Positions 7,156 through 14,006 of a stretch of 25,338 nucleotides of DNA are shown piece by piece. Position 1 is the stretch's first letter; each line of letters starts with the position of its first letter. Source of the DNA: HGM10836 sp045580645. GTDB taxonomy: Bacteria; Bacillota_I; Bacilli_A; RF39; UBA660. The notes below the pieces were generated by a model, which worked only from the letters and a program-made list of their open reading frames with translations, had not been told where the DNA came from and did no database searches. The stretch covers positions 1 to 25,338 of the forward strand of contig JAZNOG010000041.1 in NCBI GenBank assembly GCA_045580645.1. The letters run 5' to 3'. The position numbers and the translations under genes were made by a program.

Positions 7156-7164
7156 CACTGCCAC
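7156..7164 (-). repeat. Inverted fragment of the SEC-C core (cassette B)
   Basis: CACTGCCAC is the reverse complement of GTGGCAGTG in the SEC-C repeat. Eight bases (CACTGCCA) are shared with the cassette A fragment, which also lies upstream of its promoter. Confidence 0.5.
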
Positions 7165-7194
7165 CATAGTTCACGACAAAGACTATAAAATTTA

Positions 7195-7203
7195 TGATAT
7201 AAT
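7195..7203 (+). promoter_or_regulatory. Extended -10 promoter of cargo gene B
   Basis: TGATATAAT lies 20 bases before ATG 7223 and is followed by a GAGGTG ribosome-binding site. It is the same 11-mer TATGATATAAT used in cassette A. Confidence 0.6.
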
Positions 7204-7222
7204 ATAATCATGAGGTGATTAT

Positions 7223-8716
7223 ATGAGTGAAAAAGAACTAGATGAAATTATTGATTTTAAAAAAGTTATTTCAATGATAAACAGTGAATTGCATTCAAAA
7301 GGAATTTTTGATATTGAATATATGTTAATTAATAATTCTATCAGTGATGTATTACAAATATTATCCATTAATAGTTATTATTATAGTCTAATTAAAGATG
7401 AGAAATATAGTAATGGTGGAAGTTTTAAGGAATTATTAGAATTATATTTTGAATATGTAAAGAAAAAGTATGAGTCACTATTAATTCAAGATGGAAAAAA
7501 TGATAGAATTGCAGATAAATATTATGATAAATTAAAAGAACCAACTAAAAGAAATGGTTCATATTTGCAATATTCTAAAAATGATATTGGAATGATACGC
7601 CAAGATGTTGAAAAGACATTAATGCTTATGAGAGAAGCTATTCAGGCATACTATAAAGTATATAACAATAAAAAATTAGTAGCTGAATTAACTACTAATA
7701 ATACAAATAACAGTGACTATTTAGAATTCATAATAAAGGAAGAAAATCTTTTGCATTTACTTGGTGTAACAGCTAATCAACTAAGAAGTAACCCGGATTT
7801 TATAAGGCTTACTGGTAATAATCATATGACTCCAGTTGAAATATTGGAGTGGATTGTCAAAGATAGCGAGGGAAATAATGATCTAATGCAGTATAGTGAA
7901 GATTTTATTAAAAGAATTTCAAAAGAAAATTTTGAACTATTAAAAAATCAATTCGATAGCAATACTCAAACACGATTATTAAACTATCATAAAATTAGAA
8001 CTAAATCTCAAGCGTTTTTAAAATATGGACCGTTTGAAAAAATTTCACTTGTCGCAAAATTACAAAATGGTAAAAAATTGGCGGTTAATGCAAGTAGTAA
8101 TACTGCAATGATATCACAAGCAGAATGTTTTAAAAAATATCCTTGGGCATATTTTGGCAGTGTGCAAAATCCAAATAAAAAATATATTGAAACATTAATA
8201 ATAGATAGTTCAGCTGGGAAAAAAGAATTATTTAAAGGTTCGACTCCTGCAATAGTAAAAGGAATATATCGAATAGGTGAAGATGGCGGTGTTTCTGGCG
8301 GAGCAGGAGGAACCGGTGGGCATGTATTTTCAGAAGAAGAACAATTCGATTTATTTTGTGCAGCATATGAAGCTTTTCAAGATGTAATGAATTTTACAAA
8401 TTTGAAAGAATATTTTTTGCAGTTATATAAAGAAAAGATTAATGCAAAGTCAAATAAATTTGCAAAAGATGAAGCATCCCAAGAAATTGTCAGTGAAATA
8501 TTAAATTTAGATTATGAATCAGCAGAAAGACTATATAAGGATATTGTTGAATTAACATTAAACTACAAAAAAGAAAATATTTATGATAATTATTCAAATA
8601 ATATATATCAGAAAGAAATATTAGAAAGAATTAAATATTTAAATCCAGATCAATTATTGGAAATAAAATCTAGAATATCTGAAGATCATTATACTTCAAT
8701 GCATAAAAAAAGATAA
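7223..8716 (+). CDS. Cassette B cargo: hypothetical protein, possible BECR-type nuclease-like region
   Basis: The 497-residue protein is soluble, without signal or membrane segments. Residues 1-165 are helical and charged. From about 170, YLEFIIKEENLLHLLGVT followed by a helical stretch, then KISLVAKLQNGKKLAVNAS near 275-293 and a beta-rich part to ~350, weakly recall the PBECR4-type (barnase/EndoU/colicin/RelE-like) domains seen in phage and conjugative-element proteins. That link is from memory of the pattern and is tentative. A Gly-rich loop (GEDGGVSGGAGGTGG, about 353-367) divides it from a helical, Lys-rich C-terminus. It is the only gene of its cassette and has its own promoter. A nuclease-type toxin or defence effector would fit such a cargo slot, but no catalytic set can be assigned. 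Confidence 0.7.
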   Translation: MSEKELDEIIDFKKVISMINSELHSKGIFDIEYMLINNSISDVLQILSINSYYYSLIKDEKYSNGGSFKELLELYFEYVKKKYESLLIQDGKNDRIADKYYDKLKEPTKRNGSYLQYSKNDIGMIRQDVEKTLMLMREAIQAYYKVYNNKKLVAELTTNNTNNSDYLEFIIKEENLLHLLGVTANQLRSNPDFIRLTGNNHMTPVEILEWIVKDSEGNNDLMQYSEDFIKRISKENFELLKNQFDSNTQTRLLNYHKIRTKSQAFLKYGPFEKISLVAKLQNGKKLAVNASSNTAMISQAECFKKYPWAYFGSVQNPNKKYIETLIIDSSAGKKELFKGSTPAIVKGIYRIGEDGGVSGGAGGTGGHVFSEEEQFDLFCAAYEAFQDVMNFTNLKEYFLQLYKEKINAKSNKFAKDEASQEIVSEILNLDYESAERLYKDIVELTLNYKKENIYDNYSNNIYQKEILERIKYLNPDQLLEIKSRISEDHYTSMHKKR

Positions 8717-8743
8717 ATATTGTTAATATTAAAATTGAATTCT

Positions 8744-8762
8744 ACATACGTTTTTACATACG
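8744..8762. repeat. Right arm-type repeats of cassette B
   Basis: ACATACG occurs at 8744-8750 and 8756-8762, 12 bp apart, and 27 bp before GCTCTC at 8783-8788. Spacing and layout equal those of cassette A, though the 7-mer differs. Confidence 0.75.
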
Positions 8763-8770
8763 TTTTGGTA

Positions 8771-8869
8771 GAGTTCTTGGACGCTCTCAAAAGTTCTCAA
8801 AAGCCCATTTGTGAGGTTTTATAAGGGTTTTAAAGAGTTTTATAGTCTCAGAAGTTTGAAATATCGCAT
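8771..8869. other. Right-end block of cassette B
   Basis: The block begins with GAGTTCTTGGACGCTCTC, aligning with the start of the cassette A block (about 16 of 24 positions around it). It carries repeated TCTCAAAAG units at 8786 and 8795. It shows no ORF of note and runs up to SEC-C copy 3. Confidence 0.45.
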
Positions 8870-8913
8870 CCATGTGGCAGTGGTAAGAAATATAAGCAAT
8901 GTTGTGGTAAATA
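8870..8913 (+). repeat. SEC-C repeat copy 3 (right end of array, putative attR)
   Basis: These 44 bp are identical to copy 2. The sequence after it (TAA stop, then 46 bases to the next gene, no terminator) should be the original chromosomal flank of secA. Confidence 0.9.
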
Positions 8914-8959
8914 ACTTATTTTATAAAGGTGAATTATAGATTGTTATAAGGAGTGTAAT

Positions 8960-9592
8960 ATGGAAATAGAAAATTTGAAAAAATTATTGAATATTTCTTG
9001 GAAACGTGAAACATGTTCACCAGGATTAAGAAGTGAGTGGAATGAAGAAAATCCGTCGCTTGGTCAATGCGCTATTACAGCTTTAATAGTAAATGATTTT
9101 TTTGGTGGTAAAATTATGAGATGTATGACTTCTACTGGTAGTTATTACTATAATTTGATAAATAATGAAATTGTTGATTTAACATCTTCACAATTTTTAG
9201 GAGAAGTTCCTTTATATTCAAAAGGTTCTGAAAGAACAAGAGAATATCTTTTAAGTAATGAAGACACTAAAAGTAGATATTTAATTTTATTAAAAAATTT
9301 AAAAAGAAGTTTTGAATTGTATGGTGAAAAAACATATAAGTTAATTGGTTCTGATGGAAAAATGTATGAAAGTAGTGTTCCTGGAATGTTAGGTGGACAT
9401 AAAAAGTTAAAAATATATGGTAAACTTGATTGTGTTTCTGCTAAAAAGTGGATAGAAAAAGGTCATTATGTTTCTAATCGTGTTTTTTTTGAAAATGAAG
9501 AAGTAGCAATTAAAGCAGGTTATCGTCCTTGTGCTGTTTGTATGCCTGAAGAATATAAGGCTTGGAAAAATCAGAGAGTTTTAAAAAAATGA
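8960..9592 (+). CDS. YunG-like domain fused to an Ada-type zinc-binding domain
   Basis: The 210-residue product appears to join two domains. Residues ~10-82 match the pattern of Bacillus YunG (a W-rich start, then NPSLGQCAITALIVNDFFGG, a YYNL segment and VDLTSSQF); YunG has no established activity, and Cys37 lies in a papain-like GQC context. Residues ~125-203 match the metal-binding domain of the Ada DNA-repair protein: Cys158, RVFFENEEVAIKAGYRPCAVC with Cys191 and Cys194, and a likely further ligand such as His147 or His169. No methyltransferase domain follows. The start is set by AAGGAG. It begins 46 bases after SEC-C copy 3 with no clear promoter, so before the cassettes arrived it was probably cotranscribed with secA. 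Confidence 0.7.
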   Translation: MEIENLKKLLNISWKRETCSPGLRSEWNEENPSLGQCAITALIVNDFFGGKIMRCMTSTGSYYYNLINNEIVDLTSSQFLGEVPLYSKGSERTREYLLSNEDTKSRYLILLKNLKRSFELYGEKTYKLIGSDGKMYESSVPGMLGGHKKLKIYGKLDCVSAKKWIEKGHYVSNRVFFENEEVAIKAGYRPCAVCMPEEYKAWKNQRVLKK

Positions 9593-9611
9593 TTTTGATA
9601 TTTTAAAAATT

Positions 9612-9657
9612 CAATGTTATAAAATATTTTAAATGATGTTTTATACATTGTTTTTTT
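9612..9657 (+). terminator. AT-rich terminator after the YunG-Ada gene
   Basis: CAATGTTATAAAAT (9612-9625) pairs with GTTTTATACATTG (9638-9650) with one bulged base, followed by a run of T. Confidence 0.55.
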
Positions 9658-9658
9658 A

Positions 9659-9667
9659 TGTTATTAT
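9659..9667 (+). promoter_or_regulatory. Extended -10 promoter of the kinase-like gene
   Basis: TGTTATTAT lies about 18 bases before ATG 9685. No good -35 is visible, and it begins at the end of the preceding terminator. Confidence 0.4.
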
Positions 9668-9684
9668 ATATATAAGGTGATAAT

Positions 9685-10398
9685 ATGGATGAGAAGGTTT
9701 ATTTTTACAAAGAATTACCTTTTTCTTATCGTGATCCTGATAATTTTATTGATAGTGGGTGTCATGGTAAGATTTATAAAATAAGTGATGACAAAATATT
9801 TAAATATTTGGATGGCATTAATATATTTGAAAATAATTATGAGTATTTAGTTTCACAATCTAGTTTGAGTTTTGTTTTTCCGGATACTTTAGTTTATTTA
9901 CGTGATAAACTTGTTGGATATATTGCTATGTATGTTGATGGGATTTCTTATAAGAATATGTCTACTACTGTTTTATTAGATGATTTTTTAAATACATTAG
10001 TGGTTTTAGAAGAAGAAATACGGAAAAAGTCAATGGATTCAATGCATTTTAATGATTTAATACCAGATAATATAATGTGGTCTAATGATAAAAAATTAAA
10101 GGTAATTGATACAGATTTATATGGTTATAATAATTCTTTTTATGAATTGCATGAACTTTATTTTGAGAATTTAGCTAATTCTAATTTGTCTATTTTAACT
10201 AAATTTTTTGATAATTATCATTTTGATATAGATAGTGATATTTTAAATAAATATTTTAAGTTATGCATGCTTGAAGGACGAATGGGCGCTAGTAAATTTT
10301 TAGGATATTTAATTGATTATTTAGGTGAAAAGACTGGTAATTCTATTATTACTATTCAAGATATTAAAGATAATCTTTTATTAGTTAGAAAAAGATAG
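9685..10398 (+). CDS. Protein-kinase-fold phosphotransferase (substrate unknown)
   Basis: The 237-residue soluble protein shows the landmarks of a small kinase-like phosphotransferase. It has a glycine-loop remnant (Gly25-Cys-His-Gly28-Lys-Ile-Tyr31), a candidate ATP-anchoring Lys40 (KIFKYL), a catalytic-loop equivalent HFNDLIPDN at 121-129 with Asp124 and Asn129, and a metal-binding DTD at 142-144 in place of DFG. Activation-segment and C-lobe helices are short. The catalytic residues appear intact, unlike in the 1893-2522 product. It ends 26 bases before the prfB start, so it probably shares a transcript with prfB. Substrate (protein, aminoglycoside-like or other) cannot be inferred. ATG 9685 follows AAGGTG. 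Confidence 0.7.
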   Translation: MDEKVYFYKELPFSYRDPDNFIDSGCHGKIYKISDDKIFKYLDGINIFENNYEYLVSQSSLSFVFPDTLVYLRDKLVGYIAMYVDGISYKNMSTTVLLDDFLNTLVVLEEEIRKKSMDSMHFNDLIPDNIMWSNDKKLKVIDTDLYGYNNSFYELHELYFENLANSNLSILTKFFDNYHFDIDSDILNKYFKLCMLEGRMGASKFLGYLIDYLGEKTGNSIITIQDIKDNLLLVRKR

Positions 10399-10424
10399 TA
10401 AAATATAACTGGGAGGAACATTTT

Positions 10425-11520
10425 ATGGAATTAAGTGAAGTTAAAAGAATTTTGAATAATTATTTAAATGAAGTTTTAGATTTATGGAGGGGTCTTTGAC
10501 GTTGATTTAAAACTTAAAAGAATCGATGAACTTCAAATATTAATTAACGATAGTGATATTTGGAATGATCAAGAAAATGCAAAAAAGGTAATTGAAGAGC
10601 AAACTTCACTAAAAAAGTTTGTATCAAATATTGTTAGTGTTAAAGAACAATTAGAGTCTAATATTGAAATGATTAGTTTGTTAGAAGATGACTTTGATAG
10701 TGATATTTTTGATTCTATTGTTTCTGGTTTAGATGAAATGGAAAAAAGATTTAATTCTTTGAAACTTGAGATGTTATTATGTAATGAATATGACCATATG
10801 GACTGTATTTTGGAAGTTCATTCAGGAGCAGGAGGAACTGAGGCTTGTGATTGGGCTAATATGTTATTTAGAATGTATAATAGATATGCTGAAAGAAATA
10901 ATTTTAAGATAGAACTTATTGATTATTTAGATGGTGATGAAGCAGGTATTAAAAAAGCATCTATTTTAGTTAAAGGATTAAATGCTTATGGTTATTTAAA
11001 ATGTGAAAAGGGTGTTCATCGTTTAGTTAGGCTTTCACCTTTTGATTCAAATAATAAGAGACATACTTCTTTTGCCTCTGTTGATGTAACTCCTAATTTT
11101 GATACAGATGTAAATATTGAGATTAGGGAGGAAGATTTAAAAATAGATGTTTATCATTCAAGCGGTGCAGGTGGACAAAGTGTTAACACTACTGATAGTG
11201 CAGTCAGAATTACACATTTGCCTACAAAAATTGTTGTGACATGTCAAAATGAGCGCAGTCAGTTAAAAAATAAAGAAAAAGCTTTACAAATTTTAAAAAA
11301 TAAACTTAGGATGATAGAGATAGAAGAACAAGAAAAGAAGATATCTTCTTTAAAGGGTGAAAGTGTTAATATTGAGTTTGGTTCTCAAATAAGAAGTTAT
11401 GTAATGCATCCTTATTCTATGGTTAAAGATCATAGGACTAATGTAGAAACTAGTAATGTTAATAAAGTGTTAGATGGCGATATTGATATGTTTATTGAAG
11501 AATATTTAAGGAGTTGTTAA
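10425..11520 (+). CDS. prfB: Peptide chain release factor 2, programmed +1 frameshift
   Basis: RF2 releases peptides at UGA and UAA codons. Reading starts at ATG 10425 (after GGGAGG) and gives 24 codons to an in-frame TGA at 10497-10499. The sequence CTTTGAC, with GGAGG placed three bases before CTT, is the standard +1 frameshift site; reading then continues from GAC 10498 to TAA 11518-11520. The complete protein is 364 residues, the normal RF2 size. It has the codon-recognition tripeptide SPF at 204-206 and the catalytic GGQ at 249-251. Low RF2 raises pausing at UGA and frameshifting, so the gene regulates itself. secA-prfB adjacency is normal in Bacillus; here cassettes and two genes separate them. 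Confidence 0.96.
10485..10500 (+). promoter_or_regulatory. prfB frameshift signal
   Basis: GGAGG (internal Shine-Dalgarno, 10486-10490), a three-base spacer, and CTTTGAC. All elements of the bacterial RF2 shift site are present; codons before and after are in different frames. Confidence 0.93.
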
Positions 11521-11521
11521 T

Positions 11522-12391
11522 ATGTTGGAAGCTAGTGTAGATATAGTGAAACAAATTTATAGAGAAAAAAGAGTTATAAGATTTTTTCAAATGTTATTAG
11601 GTATATTTTTATCTTCTATTGGTTTTAATTTATTTTTATTACCTAATGATATTGTTTCTGGAGGAGTATCAGGACTTGGTATTGTTCTTACTAATTTTAT
11701 TGATATTTCACCTTCACTTTTTGTGTTACTTATGAATGTTATTTTACTTTGTATAAGTTTTATATTTTTAGGTAAAGAACAAACTATGGGATCAGTTCTT
11801 GGTTCGTTTCTTTTTCCTGTTATGCTTTTTTTAACAAGCAATCTTGTAACATTATTTAATTTTCAATCTACTGATATTTTACTTAGTTCAATAATGGGTG
11901 GTGTTGTATCAGGATTTGGTGTAGGACTTACTTTTAAAGCAGGTTATTCAACTGGTGGAACTGATGTAATAAAGCAACTTATAAACAAATATATGAAAAC
12001 TAGTATTGGAAATGCTACTTTAATTGCAGATGGGTTAATTATTGTACTAGGTGCTTTTGTATTTGGACTTAATAAGTTTATGTATGCAGTTATTGTGGTT
12101 TATATAATTAGTTTTTTAACTGATAAAGTTTTACTTGGTATATCTGATAAAAAAGCATTTTATATAATTACTGAAAAACAAGAAGAAATTTCTAATTTTA
12201 TAATAAATGAACTACATCATACCGTTACTGTTTTAGATGCAAAAGGAGGATATTCTAATAAAAAGAATCCGGTTTTATGGACAGTGATTCCTACTAAAGA
12301 GTATTTTAAATTTAAAAATGGTATTAGTTTAATTGATCCTAAAGCTTTTTGGACTGTAATAGATGCATATGAAGTTTTAGGTGGTGAATAA
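11522..12391 (+). CDS. YitT family membrane protein (first copy)
   Basis: The 289-residue integral membrane protein has five to six hydrophobic helices in its first ~200 residues. The family loop VSGGVSGLGIVLTNF appears near 45-60 and a second half-repeat GYSTGGTDVIKQLINKY near 140-156. A soluble C-terminal DUF2179-type domain follows from about 215 (KAFYIITEKQEEISNFI). This is the standard YitT/DUF161 arrangement. The family is generally treated as a transporter, but the substrate is not established. The start overlaps nothing but lies one base past the prfB stop, so it is translated on the prfB message. The next gene is a paralogue of similar length. Confidence 0.85.
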   Translation: MLEASVDIVKQIYREKRVIRFFQMLLGIFLSSIGFNLFLLPNDIVSGGVSGLGIVLTNFIDISPSLFVLLMNVILLCISFIFLGKEQTMGSVLGSFLFPVMLFLTSNLVTLFNFQSTDILLSSIMGGVVSGFGVGLTFKAGYSTGGTDVIKQLINKYMKTSIGNATLIADGLIIVLGAFVFGLNKFMYAVIVVYIISFLTDKVLLGISDKKAFYIITEKQEEISNFIINELHHTVTVLDAKGGYSNKKNPVLWTVIPTKEYFKFKNGISLIDPKAFWTVIDAYEVLGGE

Positions 12392-12392
12392 G

Positions 12393-13235
12393 ATGAAAAT
12401 AAATAAAAATTCTATTAAAAATAGTTTGATTATAATATTTTTAATGTTTTTAACTGCTTTATTTTATAATTTATTACTTAGACCTATAAATTTAGTTACT
12501 GGAGGAACAGGTGGTATTGCAATTATTTTAGAGGAAGTTTTAGGCCTTAATCCTTCTGTTATGATATTTGTTATGTATTTGATTTTACTTATTTTTAGTT
12601 TTTTGCTTTTAGATAAAGAAGATACATATGTAGGTATTTTAATTACAATTGTTTATCCTTTGTTTGTAGAACTTACTTTAAATATAAGTAATATTGTTAA
12701 AATAGATTATAATGATATTTTAGTTATTGCTATATTTTCAGGTGTTATAAATGGGATAATAAATGGAATTATTTATAAACTTAATCTTAATACTGGTGGC
12801 ACTAGTATACTTGCTAAAATAATTTTTAAATATTTTGATATTTCTGTTACTAAGGCTAATTTTATTATCAATATAATAGTGGTAATTTTTGGAGTATTTA
12901 TATTTGGTTTTGAAATGGTTTTATATGCTGGAATAAATTTATTTTTATCAAAAGTTGTAAGTGATAGGATAATTATGGGTATATCTAGAAATAAAGTTTT
13001 TCATGTGGTAACTGATAAATACAATGAAATAAGAGATATTTTAGGTAAAGAATTTTTAATTGATTGCACCATATATAATATTAAAAAAAGTAAAAATAAA
13101 TTTATGATGATAGCGGTTTCTGCTAAGGATTATAATATTGTTAGACAGGTAATACACGAGATAGATGATGATGCTTTTGCTTTTATTTCTGATGGATATG
13201 AAGTAAAAGACGCAAATATGATGATAAGAGGATGA
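12393..13235 (+). CDS. YitT family membrane protein (second copy)
   Basis: The 280-residue paralogue of the preceding gene has the same plan: an N-terminal helix after a Lys-rich start, LVTGGTGGIAIILEE near 35-50, further helices, LNTGGTSILAKIIFKY near 133-148, and a DUF2179-like C-terminal domain (VFHVVTDKYNEI onwards). ATG 12393 follows AGGTGG at normal spacing; a GTG at 12381 is less likely because it lies within that site. It begins one base after the previous stop. Tandem copies suggest a heteromeric complex or a recent duplication; the copies have clearly diverged. It ends in TGA, followed directly by a terminator. Confidence 0.83.
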   Translation: MKINKNSIKNSLIIIFLMFLTALFYNLLLRPINLVTGGTGGIAIILEEVLGLNPSVMIFVMYLILLIFSFLLLDKEDTYVGILITIVYPLFVELTLNISNIVKIDYNDILVIAIFSGVINGIINGIIYKLNLNTGGTSILAKIIFKYFDISVTKANFIINIIVVIFGVFIFGFEMVLYAGINLFLSKVVSDRIIMGISRNKVFHVVTDKYNEIRDILGKEFLIDCTIYNIKKSKNKFMMIAVSAKDYNIVRQVIHEIDDDAFAFISDGYEVKDANMMIRG

Positions 13236-13261
13236 AAAGAACAAAAAAATGTTCTTTTTTT
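13236..13261 (+). terminator. Terminator after the yitT pair
   Basis: AAAAGAACA (13236-13244) pairs with TGTTCTTTT from 13251, followed by T bases. It closes the prfB-yitT-yitT transcript. Confidence 0.75.
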
Positions 13262-13281
13262 GATGAAATATGTTATTTTTA

Positions 13282-13290
13282 TGGTATAAT
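13282..13290 (+). promoter_or_regulatory. Extended -10 promoter of ftsEX
   Basis: TGGTATAAT is a consensus extended -10 about 27 bases before the ftsE start. TTGATG at 13260-13265 is a possible -35, with 19-base spacing. Confidence 0.6.
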
Positions 13291-13316
13291 TGTTTTTATA
13301 AGGGAGAGTGTTATCT

Positions 13317-14006
13317 TTGGAAATAATTAGTATGAAGAATGTTTTTAAGACTTATTCCAATGGAGTTGGTGCTATATATGATCTTAGTTTATCAATAAAT
13401 AAAGGTGAATTTGTATTTATTATTGGTGGCTCTGGAAGTGGTAAGTCTACTTTAATTAAGATGTTATATCGTGAAGAAAAGCCTACGAGAGGTGAAATAA
13501 TTTTAGGGGGAGTTAATGTTGTTAAACTTCGTAATTCTAAAGTTTATAAATTAAGAAGAAAAATAGGAGTTGTGTTTCAAGACTATAAATTGCTTCCAAA
13601 ACTTACTGTTTATGAAAATGTTGCATTTGCTTTAGAAGTTACTGGAGTTGATTCTAGAAGTATTAGAAAAAAGGTAATGGAAGTTCTTGATAAGGTAGGC
13701 CTTAAACATAAGGCTAAAGATTATCCAGATAATTTATCAGGCGGAGAACAACAAAGGGTTGCTATAGCGCGTGCGATTGTTAATAAACCTACAATTTTGA
13801 TATGTGATGAACCTACTGGTAACTTAGATCCAAAAATTAGTATGGAAATTATGGATATTCTTAATTCTATAAATAAAGATTTAGGCACTACCATACTTAT
13901 GGTTACTCATGATATTGATATTGTTAATAGAATGAAAAAAAGAGTTCTTGTTTTAAAAGAAGGAAGACTTGATCAAGATTATGAAGCAGGGAGGTTTAAT
14001 AAATGA
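13317..14006 (+). CDS. ftsE: Cell-division ATP-binding protein FtsE
   Basis: FtsE is the ATPase of the FtsEX complex, which couples the division machinery to activation of wall hydrolases outside the cell. From the TTG at 13317 the product is 229 residues. Walker A is GGSGSGKST at 37-45, the ABC signature LSGGEQQRVAIARA lies near 141-154, Walker B is ILICDEPTGNLDP, and a switch His is in MVTHD. I choose TTG 13317 because it places MEIISMKNVFKTY where FtsE proteins begin and gives normal spacing from GGGAG; GTG 13308 touches that site. It overlaps ftsX by four bases (ATGA), showing coupled translation. Confidence 0.94.
   Translation: MEIISMKNVFKTYSNGVGAIYDLSLSINKGEFVFIIGGSGSGKSTLIKMLYREEKPTRGEIILGGVNVVKLRNSKVYKLRRKIGVVFQDYKLLPKLTVYENVAFALEVTGVDSRSIRKKVMEVLDKVGLKHKAKDYPDNLSGGEQQRVAIARAIVNKPTILICDEPTGNLDPKISMEIMDILNSINKDLGTTILMVTHDIDIVNRMKKRVLVLKEGRLDQDYEAGRFNK

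Larger units (their letters stand above)
6937..8913 (+). mobile_element. Cassette B: second single-gene element in the secA array (putative)
   Basis: The unit is bounded by identical 44-bp SEC-C repeats at 6937-6980 and 8870-8913. It repeats the plan of cassette A: terminator directly after the repeat (6982-7029), paired and inverted 7-mers at the left, inverted repeat at 7123-7141, inverted core fragment at 7156-7164, the same TATGATATAAT promoter, one gene (7223-8716), two ACATACG direct repeats spaced 12 bp, a GCTCTC block, then the repeat. The 7-mer differs from that of cassette A at two positions in a complementary way (AGATACC versus ACATACG), suggesting another integrase specificity. 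No recombinase is encoded. Confidence 0.65.

Noticed and set aside
5515..8869. Classical integron cassettes (attC sites)
   Set aside because: Cassette ends have directly repeated 7-mers and a 44-bp coding repeat, with no attC-type folded R/L box structure, and no intI is present.
5467..8913. CRISPR array or simple tandem repeat
   Set aside because: Only three repeat copies occur, 1.4-1.9 kb apart, with genes between them; the repeats are the end of a coding sequence.
6937..8913. Extra partial secA genes or pseudogenes
   Set aside because: Copies 2 and 3 comprise only the SEC-C end, start at the same base each time and have no upstream secA sequence, which fits an attachment core rather than decayed genes.
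10425..10499. Separate 24-codon leader peptide before a truncated prfB
   Set aside because: The frameshift signal and restored RF2 length show that it is the first part of prfB.
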